From JAJFVC01 sp039698075 (GTDB lineage Bacteria; Planctomycetota; Planctomycetia; Pirellulales; Thermoguttaceae), in the NCBI GenBank assembly GCA_039698075.1, contig JBDKTJ010000076.1:1-64000 (forward strand): a stretch of 64,000 bases of DNA. The letters run 5' to 3'. Shown piece after piece: positions 7,279 to 15,700 of this stretch (position 1 is the first letter of the stretch; the number at the start of each line of letters is the position of its first letter). The notes beneath the pieces are model-generated. The model saw nothing but the letters and a program-made list of their open reading frames with translations, was not told the DNA's origin and searched no databases. The position numbers and the translations under genes were made by a program.

Positions 7279-9765
7279 CTACTCGTCGTAAGGCCCCAAA
7301 AACCGTTCACCATTGAAATGGATCATGTGTGATGGAGCATCAGCCACCCAGACTTCCGTTTCCCATGAGATGTCACCGAGATATCTGACCATTGCAGCCC
7401 GGTCTAGGAAGGCCGTGACAAAAACAAGCCCAACCTTGCAGCCGGCAAACAGACGTTTCAATTCGTCATGCCGTTTTCCGTCCACAGGGCCATGACTGGT
7501 CACAGCCTCGATCAGTACGAGCCATTTCTTCTGGCTACGGTAGACCACCACATCGGGCATCTTTCCGTGCGAATCGACTTCGACTCCCAGTCGAGCAAGC
7601 GCTGCTTCGTCGAAATAGGTCCACTTCGTGTCCGTGTCGCCGACGTAGATCGGTTTGCCGTCAGGAGTGAATCGTGGGCAGAACTCTTCGATGATTTCCT
7701 TTATAAGGACGTTCTGACCGCCAGGAGACAGGTCAATCTTCTCGCCGGTGGCTAAAGTCAACGGGATTCTTGCCATTTTGCGTTCCTTGGCATAGCGAGC
7801 CTTCAATGTCTCAACCGACGTGAGCCATGTCCGAAGATTCTTATCCCATACCTTCGTTCCGTAAGTGCGCAACAACTCCAGCGCACCCTTCTCAACTTGG
7901 TAAACCGTCTTCGGACTATTGATCGGCCGGGAAGGCTTTTCAGGATTTGCTACAATGATCCCGGCTTCCATGAATTGATGGGCGGTTTGCCGCCGGACCG
8001 TCTCACGGGTATTCGGTGCATATCGCTTGCCATAGTGCTCGGCAAACCAATCCATGATCGGCGTGATGCCTCGCAGCGGAGCTGATGCCTTACGCCACGC
8101 GGCATTGGGCGGCAAATCAAGCAGCGCCAATAACGTGAGGGCAGATCGCTCATTTTGCTGCGCCTTTGGCAAACCAAGCTCAGACAAAATCCCTTGCGCC
8201 TCTGAAATGCGTTGCGTCACTTTGACAGGATCATCGTCTGCCATGTTCAACTCCTCTCGGATTAGCGAGTCAAGCTCATCTTGACTCGGGAACGATTCAC
8301 CAATTCGGCCGCCGATTCGGTCTAACGTTTCCAGGTCTGGATACTTGAGGCTGCGCAGGTCGGTGGCGTTCACCTGCGTATGCCCGCTGAACTGGCGAAA
8401 ATAGGCGTCCACCAGTGTCGAATTAAGATAGGCAGCCAACCCCTTGGCGAGCAGGATGGGCAGGCCATTGCCTCTCCGGTGGAAATAATTCAGATGGTTT
8501 TCAAAGCCGTAGTCATCACCGGGCAGCCGATTGGGACCGCAAACGGCCGCCGCAACCCGTCGTCTCTCCTCCTTTGCCGAAAACCGTTTGACCAGCACGT
8601 AGTTGCCCGCCGGAACAAGGAGGTTCTCCGTGTTCGGCGCAACCATCAGGTAGTTCGGCTTCTTACCTGGCCTCGGCCAGATGATATAGCCGTTCTCGAA
8701 GTGGACGGGGTAAACCAAAGGAACGGTCCTACCATTGCTCTCAAAGGCCAACGCCGTCTTCGCACGGAAATCGACTACTCGACCCGTAGACACCTGGATT
8801 CCCAGGTCGTCAAGAGTTGCTACAAACCCCTGCACACGCTCGGCAAGACGAGTTCCGATTTCGTCGGGCACGACGTGAATCACCATGTCCGGGTCATTGG
8901 GGTTGACTAATTCTTCGGGCTGGACCTCGCGCACGCAAATGTCTGGGTCTTTCGGGTTGGCCGACGAAGAGACGACGGCCTTGTCCGTGGACTTGCCTTT
9001 GACTGCCCGAAAAATCACGTTCTCTTGCAAAACGTCGGCATCCTTGAAGGCCGAGTTGCGAGACTCGAAAACGTGAACCCGTTGCAGCGTCATTTCGCGC
9101 AAGAGCGCCTCACGGAAGGGGCGGAAGTAGGGGCCGTTGCAGAAGCTCCTGGGAGTGATGGCGACCATTTCGCCGCCTTCGTCAAGCAGCCGAAAGGTAA
9201 GCCAGAGAAACGCCGTGTAGAGATTGCTCGTTTCGATCCCTACCGATCGTAGTGCCCGGCGCGTTTCGGATTCGCTATGCAGTTTCCGATACGGTGGGTT
9301 CAGGATGGCGCAGTCAAAAGCCGAATGTGCCGTCCCCCACAATGGACGATCCGCTAGCTGTTCAACGGCCGACCCAATAAAGTCGGCTTCGATCACGTCG
9401 GCTTGAAACGCAATTTCGGCGGCCCGGCAGACCTCGCCACAATCCTCGACGGTCTGTCGAAGATGTTCGGCCAAGCGGCGGTCAGCCTCATAGGCGGTCA
9501 GGTGGATCGACGATGGCCGCTGTTCCAGGGCGCAGGCATGGGTGATCCAGGCCACCGAAAGGCTGCCTACCCCCGCGCCGGGGTCAAGCAAACGGACATG
9601 CCCAACCCTGGGTTTCGCCAGATCAGCCATGAAGCGGGCAATTGGAGCCGGCGTAAAGAACTGCCCCATTGCAGCCCGGTGGGCCGGGACCAGCCGCCTA
9701 CCAACATCAAGGCGAATCAAGTCCACCCGGTCAGCCAATCCGTTGTAGTCCAGAATCGCCGCCAT
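7279..9765 (-). CDS. Fused DNA adenine methyltransferase / BsuBI-PstI-type restriction endonuclease
   Basis: 828 residues from ATG 9765 (GAGAGG upstream). The N-terminal half is an Eco57I/N6-adenine methyltransferase: SAM-binding motif I DPGAGVGS at residues 61-68 and catalytic NPPY at 156-159. The middle region (about 320-530) probably recognises DNA. The C-terminal third, from about residue 545, matches the BsuBI/PstI endonuclease family: a helical region, then GKPIYVGDTDTKW, then the nuclease core MPDVVVYRSQKKWLVLIEAV with D738 and E753, followed by TSHGPVDGKRHDEL. PstI and BsuBI normally have separate methylase and nuclease genes, so this looks like a natural single-chain restriction-modification enzyme. 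It is the only gene in the tRNA-bounded island. Confidence 0.88.
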   Translation of the reverse strand: MAAILDYNGLADRVDLIRLDVGRRLVPAHRAAMGQFFTPAPIARFMADLAKPRVGHVRLLDPGAGVGSLSVAWITHACALEQRPSSIHLTAYEADRRLAEHLRQTVEDCGEVCRAAEIAFQADVIEADFIGSAVEQLADRPLWGTAHSAFDCAILNPPYRKLHSESETRRALRSVGIETSNLYTAFLWLTFRLLDEGGEMVAITPRSFCNGPYFRPFREALLREMTLQRVHVFESRNSAFKDADVLQENVIFRAVKGKSTDKAVVSSSANPKDPDICVREVQPEELVNPNDPDMVIHVVPDEIGTRLAERVQGFVATLDDLGIQVSTGRVVDFRAKTALAFESNGRTVPLVYPVHFENGYIIWPRPGKKPNYLMVAPNTENLLVPAGNYVLVKRFSAKEERRRVAAAVCGPNRLPGDDYGFENHLNYFHRRGNGLPILLAKGLAAYLNSTLVDAYFRQFSGHTQVNATDLRSLKYPDLETLDRIGGRIGESFPSQDELDSLIREELNMADDDPVKVTQRISEAQGILSELGLPKAQQNERSALTLLALLDLPPNAAWRKASAPLRGITPIMDWFAEHYGKRYAPNTRETVRRQTAHQFMEAGIIVANPEKPSRPINSPKTVYQVEKGALELLRTYGTKVWDKNLRTWLTSVETLKARYAKERKMARIPLTLATGEKIDLSPGGQNVLIKEIIEEFCPRFTPDGKPIYVGDTDTKWTYFDEAALARLGVEVDSHGKMPDVVVYRSQKKWLVLIEAVTSHGPVDGKRHDELKRLFAGCKVGLVFVTAFLDRAAMVRYLGDISWETEVWVADAPSHMIHFNGERFLGPYDE

Positions 9766-9979
9766 GCGAATACCTCTCGGAAAGAAGTCATTGTAGCCCG
9801 AGGACTCGCGCTTGTGCAGTAGTGCCGCGTGCTTGTCATGCCGATGATGGCTTGTGCGTGTGTCGCCTGCCAGTTTGGCATGAGAAACTGAAGTTACTGG
9901 CCCGCGGGGGGGTACCTAACAACGACTCCAGCCCATGTTGACAAATTTATTTCAACGGTTTTCTCTACCTGTTTTCACC

Positions 9980-10031
9980 TTGAGGGTCTGGTGGTAGCAT
10001 ACCGTGCAGGTTCAAGTCCTATTTCCCGCAC
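9980..10031 (+). repeat. Duplicated tRNA-Leu 3' fragment (att-like site)
   Basis: These 52 bases, beginning TTGAGGG and ending TTTCCCGCAC, match the tRNA-Leu 3' half at 6969-7021 except for C to T in the anticodon stem, one missing A in the variable arm and G to A in the T stem. The 5' half of the tRNA is absent, so it is not a functional gene. The surrounding gap 9766-10086 (321 bp) holds nothing else I can identify. Confidence 0.88.
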
Positions 10032-10086
10032 TGCCTCCCTTCGTTGTCGCGGCGCGACATCTTCGCGTCGCCATGAGCGATCGTTT

Positions 10087-11328
10087 ATGAAAAAATTTTT
10101 GCTTGTGCTGACGGTGATCTTTTCCTTGTCGGTCGGTTTTTCTCATGCGGATTCCGTTGAGTCAAAAAAACCGTTGATCGCGTATGTCGGCGCTTTCAGC
10201 TCTCCACTCCGCGATATGCCGCCCACTCAAGTGGACCTCCCGCCCGGCAACGGTCGCGGCATCTACATCTTTCGAGTCAATCGCGACACCGGCGCCCTGA
10301 CGCCCGTCGACGTTTTCCGGCTCGGCACGAGTCCCAACGGTCTGGCGGTCAATGCCGAGGGGACCCGCCTGTATTCGACCAACGAAACCGCTCGCACCGG
10401 CGACAGCAAGCAAGGAACGATCAGCGCCTTTGCCATCGATCGCGCCAGCGGCGCGCTCACGCCGCTCAACACGGTCCGTTCCGGCGGCGCGGGCCCCACC
10501 GATTTGCATCTGCATCCGTCCGGGCGGTTCGTTCTGGTGGCCAACTACTTCGGCGGCTCCGTGGCCGTGCTGCCCGTCCTGCCCGACGGCCGGCTCGCCG
10601 AACCTTCGGACGTCAAAACCGACTCCGGCCGGGTCGGTCCGGTTCAGGCCCAAAACGCCCCGCCCGGCAGTTTCGCCCGAAGCGGCCACGATCGAACCCA
10701 CGCCCACATGATTCAAGCCGATCCGGCGGGCCAATTCGTGTTGCACGTCGACCTGGGGCTCGACAAGTTTTTCATCTGGAAATTCGACGATCAAAAAGGC
10801 ACGCTGACGCCCGCCGCCTACGCCGAAGTCTCGCTGCCCCCGGGCGACGGGCCGCGCCATTTTCAGTTTCACCCCAACGGCCGCTGGCTTTATTCCATTC
10901 AAGAAGAAGGCTCGACCGTCACGTTGTTCGACTACGACGCGGCGACCGGCCGGTTGACCTCGCGCCAGACCATTTCGACGCTGCCGCCCGGTTTCGCCGG
11001 CACGAATTTCTGCTCCGGAATTCTGGTGTCCGCCGACGGACGCTTCGTCTACGCGGGCAATCGGCTGCACGACAGCATCGCGGTGTTTTCGGTCGGTCCC
11101 AACGGCGAGCTGACGTTCACCGGCGAACATTGGACGCACGGCGACTATCCGCGCAGCTTTCAGTTCGATCCCACCGGCCGATTTCTTTATTGCTGCAATC
11201 AGCGCGGCGACAACTTGGCCGTCTTCCACGTGGATCGCAAGACCGGGGCCCTCCGATTCGCCGATCAGTACGTCCCGGTCGGCAATCCGTCGATGATCGT
11301 TTTCGTCGATTTGGCCAAGTCGCGCTAA
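10087..11328 (+). CDS. Exported lactonase-family seven-bladed beta-propeller (6-phosphogluconolactonase-like)
   Basis: 413 residues from ATG 10087; the frame continues upstream into the tRNA fragment but the signal peptide (MKKFLLVLTVIFSLSVGFSHA, residues 1-21) fixes the start. The mature part shows the repeated blades of the YbhE/lactonase family: GIYIFRVNRDTGALTPV, GPTDLHLHPSGRFVLVANY, GPRHFQFHPNGRWLYSIQE, CSGILVSADGRFVYAGNRLHDSIAVF, YPRSFQFDPTGRFLYCCNQ. Cytosolic members hydrolyse 6-phosphogluconolactone; this one carries a signal peptide, so an extracytoplasmic sugar-lactone substrate is more likely. Stands alone just outside the island. Confidence 0.88.
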   Translation: MKKFLLVLTVIFSLSVGFSHADSVESKKPLIAYVGAFSSPLRDMPPTQVDLPPGNGRGIYIFRVNRDTGALTPVDVFRLGTSPNGLAVNAEGTRLYSTNETARTGDSKQGTISAFAIDRASGALTPLNTVRSGGAGPTDLHLHPSGRFVLVANYFGGSVAVLPVLPDGRLAEPSDVKTDSGRVGPVQAQNAPPGSFARSGHDRTHAHMIQADPAGQFVLHVDLGLDKFFIWKFDDQKGTLTPAAYAEVSLPPGDGPRHFQFHPNGRWLYSIQEEGSTVTLFDYDAATGRLTSRQTISTLPPGFAGTNFCSGILVSADGRFVYAGNRLHDSIAVFSVGPNGELTFTGEHWTHGDYPRSFQFDPTGRFLYCCNQRGDNLAVFHVDRKTGALRFADQYVPVGNPSMIVFVDLAKSR

Positions 11329-11418
11329 ACGCGCATTATGCGTGTTCTAACCAGAAAGTGCGCGGTTACGTCCCAGTTTCGCCAATACCGCCATGTTTCC
11401 TATTGCCGCCATTGAGAC

Positions 11419-11485
11419 GCTTGCGATTTCGCAAAAGATTGACAAGTCACGTCGTTTTTCTAAAAAGTCTTGTGAAATCGCAAGC
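11419..11485. repeat. Intergenic hairpin GCTTGCGATTTC / GAAATCGCAAGC
   Basis: In the gap between the convergent propeller and hydF genes, GCTTGCGATTTCGCAA (11419-11434) pairs with TTGTGAAATCGCAAGC (11470-11485) with one mismatch around a 35-nt loop. Its right arm shares an exact 18-nt match (inverted) with 26603-26620 next to mutY, so it belongs to a dispersed repeat family. It may serve as a bidirectional terminator. Confidence 0.55.
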
Positions 11486-11560
11486 GGTTGGAACGTCCGA
11501 GGGAAACGACCAACCGCCTTCGCGGAAGAGCATCCGCGCATTCTCAAGTTGGAACGCGTA

Positions 11561-12796
11561 TTATGCGGTGGCCGTTCGATACGCATCGAGTGCGTCGGGA
11601 AACGGTCCGAGCGCCCGATCGAAGATGCCCAGCGTGTAGGCGATCGTCAGTCCGTAGTTCGTGATCGGCACGCCCGCCTGCCGGCATCGGGCCTGTCGGG
11701 TGAGCATCTCGCGGCGATTCCACATGCACGCCCCGCAATGAATCACCAGCCGATAGTCGCTCAAATCGGGCGGAAAGTCGTGGCCTTGCGTGGTGTCGAT
11801 CCGCAACGCGCCGCCGACGTATTGCGTGAGCCATCGCGGAATCTTGACCCGGCCGATGTCGTCGCCGATCGGATGGTGCGTGCACGCCTCGGCCACCAAC
11901 ACCCGATCGCCGGGCCGAAGCCGCTCGATGGCCGTCGCCCCTTCGACCAACTGCCGCAGATCGCCCTTCTGCCGAGCGAACAGAATCGAGAACGACGTCA
12001 TCGGGACCGACGCGGGCGTGTCGGCCGCCACCTTCAAAAACGCCTGCGAATCGGTGACCACCAACGCCGGCGGACGCGTCAATCGCCCGAGCGCCTCGCG
12101 CAGCTCGCGCTCCTTGACCACCATGCAAAAGGCGTCGCCGTCCAACAGGTCGCGGATCGCCTGAACCTGCGGAACAATCAATCGCCCCTTCGGCGCCTCC
12201 ATGTCGATCGGCACGACCAACACGGCCAACTCACCCGGCGGAACCAGATCGGCCACCAGCGACGGCGCCTGCACAAAATCCTCGGGCGCCGACTGCACAA
12301 TCGCCTCGCGCAGCTCCTCGACGCCGCACCGCTGGCTGGCCACGGTTTCGACCGCCGGAATTTTTTTCTCACGCAGCCGATCCTGCAACTCGGCCGAAGG
12401 TTTCGCAAGGTCCGATTTATTCAGTGCGACAAGAATCGGGATGTTTCGTCCCCGCAACTCGTCCACAATCCCGTCTTCAAACTCGCCCCAGCGGCCGGCG
12501 TCGACCACCAAAATGCCCAAATCGGTGCGGTCGAACACCTGCCGCGTCTTGGCCACCCGCTTCTCGCCCAACGCCCCCAGGTCGTCAATTCCGGCCGTGT
12601 CGATCCAAAGCACGGGCCCCAACGGCAGCAGCTCCATCGGTTTCTCGACCGGATCGGTCGTCGTGCCGGCCACCGCCGAAACGATCGACGCCTCTTGCCG
12701 CGTCATCGCGTTCAACAGCGACGACTTGCCGGCGTTCCGGCGTCCGAACAATCCAATGTGCAATCGAAGCCCCTTGGGCGCGGATGCGGTTTTCAT
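11561..12796 (-). CDS. hydF: [FeFe]-hydrogenase H-cluster maturation GTPase HydF
   Basis: 411 residues. The N-terminal GTPase domain has Walker A GRRNAGKS (residues 19-26), switch region GTTTDPV, WIDTAGIDD and NKSD. The C-terminal iron-sulfur domain has ACTHHPIGDDIGRVKIPRW and HCGACMWNRREM, followed by GVPITNYGLTIAY, matching the HydF cluster-binding motif CxHHH-type/CxxC region. HydF is the scaffold on which HydE and HydG products are assembled into the diiron subcluster before transfer to apo-hydrogenase. Last gene of the hydE-hydG-aspA-hydF run, 28 bp behind aspA. Confidence 0.95.
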   Translation of the reverse strand: MKTASAPKGLRLHIGLFGRRNAGKSSLLNAMTRQEASIVSAVAGTTTDPVEKPMELLPLGPVLWIDTAGIDDLGALGEKRVAKTRQVFDRTDLGILVVDAGRWGEFEDGIVDELRGRNIPILVALNKSDLAKPSAELQDRLREKKIPAVETVASQRCGVEELREAIVQSAPEDFVQAPSLVADLVPPGELAVLVVPIDMEAPKGRLIVPQVQAIRDLLDGDAFCMVVKERELREALGRLTRPPALVVTDSQAFLKVAADTPASVPMTSFSILFARQKGDLRQLVEGATAIERLRPGDRVLVAEACTHHPIGDDIGRVKIPRWLTQYVGGALRIDTTQGHDFPPDLSDYRLVIHCGACMWNRREMLTRQARCRQAGVPITNYGLTIAYTLGIFDRALGPFPDALDAYRTATA

Positions 12797-12824
12797 AAGA
12801 GCGCCAAACCAACGCGGTCCAAAA

Positions 12825-14216
12825 TCAACTCCCCAACTTCGTCACTCGCTCGGGCGAAACCAGCACGTCAAACTCTTCGGCCGTGAGCAGCTTTTGGTCG
12901 ATCGCCATTTGACGCAGATCCGCGTGGCCGTCGGCCGCGGCTCGGGCCAATCGCTCGGCGGCTTCGTAGCCAATCCGCTCGACCAACGCCGTCAACACCG
13001 CCGTGCTGTTGCACACGTTCCGACGGCAACGCTCGGGACACGCCTCCAACCCCGCGACACAATGCCGTGCGAAAATGTCGCAGGCGTCGGCCAGCAGGTC
13101 GATCTCCGTCAAAAGGCTGTCGGCCACCAACGGCAAAAATTGGCTCAATTCCAAGTTGCCCCCGCCCACGGCTTGCGCGATCATCTGATCGTGGCCCATC
13201 ACGGCGATGGCCGCCTGCGCGACCGCTTCGGGAATGACCGGATTCACCTTGCCGGGCATGATCGACGAGCCGGCCTGACGCGGCGGCAATCGAATTTCGC
13301 CCAATCCCGCCGCGGGCCCCGACGAGAGCAATCGCAGATCGTTCGCCGTCTTCAACAGGTTCACGGCCAGCGTGCGCAGGATGCCGCTCACCTCGACCAC
13401 CGCGTCGACGTTTTGCGTGGCCTCGACCAGATTTTCAGCCCGAGCCAGCCCCAGGCCCGTAATCGCACGCAGGTGCTCGACGACGCGAAAGATGTATTGC
13501 CGCGGCGCGCCCAGCCCGGTGCCGATCGCGGTGCCGCCCAGATTGACCACGCGCAGCCGCTCCTGACATTGATAGATTCGCCACCGATCCCGGGCCAGCG
13601 CCTCGCCGTAGGCCGACATCTCGCGTCCGAGCGTCGTGAGCACCGCGTCCTGCATCTCGGTGCGTCCGATTTTGACGATGCCGGCCCACTGTTTTTCCTT
13701 CACTTGAAAGGCTTCCTGCAACGCGACCACGCGGCGTTCCAAATCGGCCAGCGCCCCAAGCGCCGCCACCCGAAGCGCCGTCGGATAGGCGTCATTCGTC
13801 GACTGGTGCCGGTTCAGATCGTCGTGCGGATCGAGCGTCGCATAGTCGCCCAACGGCCGACCCAACCGTTGCAACGCCCGATTGGTCAGCACCTCGTTGA
13901 CGTTCATGTTGGTCGACGTGCCCGCGCCGCCCTGCAACGCGTCGACCACCACATGGGCGTCCAACCGGCCATCGATCATCTCGCGGCACGCCGTTTCGAT
14001 GGCGTTGAAGGTCGGCTCATCCCAGCGGCCCAACTCGTGATTGGTCCGCGCCGCGGCCAACTTGACCGCGCCGAACGCATGGACCAACCGCCGCGCGACC
14101 GGACGCCGGGCCAACGGAAAATTCTCGACCGCCCGCAGCGTGTGGATGCCCCAAAGCGCATCGGCTGGCACGTCGCGGCTGCCCAACAGATCAGTCTCTC
14201 GGCGATCGTTCACCAT
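12825..14216 (-). CDS. aspA: Aspartate ammonia-lyase-family enzyme in hyd operon
   Basis: 463 residues from ATG 14216, overlapping the hydG stop codon (TAATG). It contains GGAGTSTNMNVNEVL (around residue 95), the catalytic flexible-loop signature AGSSIMPGKVNPVIPE, and TEMQDAVLTTLGREM, typical of the fumarase C/aspartase superfamily. Aspartase converts aspartate to fumarate and ammonia. The family alone cannot separate aspartase from fumarase, but aspartase-type genes recur in hyd maturation operons. Spectroscopic and biochemical work elsewhere places ammonia as a nitrogen source for the azadithiolate bridge, so a role in supplying ammonia to HydF is an attractive inference. Length is normal (about 460). 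Confidence 0.85.
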   Translation of the reverse strand: MVNDRRETDLLGSRDVPADALWGIHTLRAVENFPLARRPVARRLVHAFGAVKLAAARTNHELGRWDEPTFNAIETACREMIDGRLDAHVVVDALQGGAGTSTNMNVNEVLTNRALQRLGRPLGDYATLDPHDDLNRHQSTNDAYPTALRVAALGALADLERRVVALQEAFQVKEKQWAGIVKIGRTEMQDAVLTTLGREMSAYGEALARDRWRIYQCQERLRVVNLGGTAIGTGLGAPRQYIFRVVEHLRAITGLGLARAENLVEATQNVDAVVEVSGILRTLAVNLLKTANDLRLLSSGPAAGLGEIRLPPRQAGSSIMPGKVNPVIPEAVAQAAIAVMGHDQMIAQAVGGGNLELSQFLPLVADSLLTEIDLLADACDIFARHCVAGLEACPERCRRNVCNSTAVLTALVERIGYEAAERLARAAADGHADLRQMAIDQKLLTAEEFDVLVSPERVTKLGS

Positions 14217-15640
14217 TAGAAATAAAGGTCTCGCTCGTCGTTGTGGACAATCCGCTGCAAACGGTTTTGAAGCTGGCGTTTTCGCTCGCCTTCGGGAAAC
14301 TTCTCCACTTCGGCGAGGATGGCGTTTTCACCGGCCGCTCGGGTCTCGGGCGAAGCGTAGTCGATCAGATACTCCATCAACGTGCTCAGCGCGTTGGGCG
14401 TGCAAAGATTCTGAATGAAGCCCGGAATGGCGAACTCCATGAATTGCTCGCCGGTCCGCCCCGACCGATAGCACGCCGTGCAAAAGCTCGGGATGTAGCC
14501 GTCGACAAGAAGCTCGCGGACGACGGTGTCCAGCGGGCGGATGTCGCCCAACTCGAACTGTTCGAGCTCCATCACCTGCGAATCGCTCGTTTCCGTATAG
14601 CCGCCGATTTCGACCCGGCTTCCCGCGTCGATCTGCGAGATGCCGAACGACATGATTTCGCGTCGCACCGCCGGCGGTTCGCGCGCCGTGCAAATCAGCC
14701 CGGTGTACGGAACCGAAAGCCGCAAAATGGCCACCAGCCGCTTGAACTGCTCGTCGGTGACGAAATAGGTCTCGTCGAGCGTCGTGCCGCAGGCCGGACG
14801 CAGCCGCGGGAAACTGATCGTGTGCGGGCCGACGTTGAAATGCTTTTGCAGATGCAAGGCGTGGCTGACCAGCCCGAGCACCTCGAAACGCCAGTCGTAC
14901 AATCCGAACAGCGCCCCGATGCCCACGTCGTCGCAGCCGGCCTCCATGGCCCGGGCCACGCCGTCGAGCCGCCAGAGAAAATCGCCCTTGAACGTGTTGG
15001 TCGGGTGCACACGGCGATACGTTTCGTGATGATACGTCTCCTGAAAAATCTGATAGGTGCCGATGCCGGCCTCTTTCACGATGGCGTAGCTTTCGTGGTC
15101 CAGCGGGGCGGCGTTCAAGTTGGCCCGGCGGATTTCGCCGTGACCCGTCTTCGTCGCGTACACCTGCCGAATGCACTCGGCCATGTACGGGGCGTCGTAG
15201 CGGGGATGCTCGCCGAACACCAAAATCAGCCGCTTGTGGCCCTTGTTTTCGAGCGCCACAATCTGCTCGCGCAACTGCTCCGCACTCAACGTCCGCCGCA
15301 CCTCGTGAACGTTCGACCGCCGAAACGCGCAATACGCGCAATCGTTCGTGCACTCGTTGCCGACGTACACCGGCGCGAACAACACGATCCGGTTGCCGTA
15401 CACGTCGCGTTTCAACTGCCGGGCGGCGCCAAAAATCTCCTCGACCAGCGACGGCTCCTCGACCGACAACAGCGCGGCGGTCTCGGCCACCGACAGCGGC
15501 TGCTTGGCCATGCTTTTGGCGATGATGTCGCGGATTTCGCCCGGCTCGGCGCGACGCTCGAGCAAGCCGTGCAGATACGCCTCATCAATAAAGTCGTATC
15601 CGCCGCGGCTGAGCTGTTTTCGATTCAATAACAAAGGCAT
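14216..15640 (-). CDS. hydG: [FeFe]-hydrogenase maturase HydG (radical SAM tyrosine lyase)
   Basis: 474 residues from ATG 15640, chosen for the GAGGAG site five bases upstream. Radical SAM cluster CTNDCAYC lies near residue 93; a ThiH-like biotin/thiamine-synthase-associated domain follows. The C-terminal auxiliary cluster motif CX2CX22C is exact (CTACYRSGRTGEQF ... NLC). HydG cleaves tyrosine to p-cresol, CO and cyanide and builds the Fe(CO)2CN synthon. Complete and with all ligands present. Second gene of the operon, about 60 bp behind hydE and sharing one base with aspA. Confidence 0.96.
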   Translation of the reverse strand: MPLLLNRKQLSRGGYDFIDEAYLHGLLERRAEPGEIRDIIAKSMAKQPLSVAETAALLSVEEPSLVEEIFGAARQLKRDVYGNRIVLFAPVYVGNECTNDCAYCAFRRSNVHEVRRTLSAEQLREQIVALENKGHKRLILVFGEHPRYDAPYMAECIRQVYATKTGHGEIRRANLNAAPLDHESYAIVKEAGIGTYQIFQETYHHETYRRVHPTNTFKGDFLWRLDGVARAMEAGCDDVGIGALFGLYDWRFEVLGLVSHALHLQKHFNVGPHTISFPRLRPACGTTLDETYFVTDEQFKRLVAILRLSVPYTGLICTAREPPAVRREIMSFGISQIDAGSRVEIGGYTETSDSQVMELEQFELGDIRPLDTVVRELLVDGYIPSFCTACYRSGRTGEQFMEFAIPGFIQNLCTPNALSTLMEYLIDYASPETRAAGENAILAEVEKFPEGERKRQLQNRLQRIVHNDERDLYF

Positions 15641-15700
15641 GTTCACTCCTCGCGGGGCACGACGCACGCACCCCCAAAACCCAAAAACACAAATGACGAA

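Larger units (their letters stand above)
6969..10031. mobile_element. Putative small genomic island integrated at tRNA-Leu
   Basis: The tRNA 3' half (6969-7021) and a near-copy (9980-10031) flank about 2.96 kb that carries a single restriction-modification gene. In the usual tRNA-targeting integration, the incoming element restores the tRNA 3' end and leaves the displaced original fragment at the far end, which is the arrangement seen. The distal copy differs by two substitutions and one missing base, as expected for a fragment free of selection. No integrase is present, so the element is either decayed or was mobilised in trans. The interior looks less GC-rich than the flanks by eye. Confidence 0.6.

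Noticed and set aside
9991..10086. Upstream start for the lactonase-type gene within the tRNA fragment
   Set aside because: The signal peptide begins at ATG 10087, and the upstream frame is only the translated tRNA remnant.
13013..13043. Possible insertion of a TGTCCTGAGC-type repeat in aspA (peptide ACPERCRRNVC)
   Set aside because: Aligned from memory with other aspartases, the segment has the normal length and the pattern C..GI-AN-E-C---V--S, so there is no insertion.
12201..14219. 672-codon plus-strand frame opposite hydF and aspA
   Set aside because: Antisense of two clearly recognised genes and low-complexity in translation.
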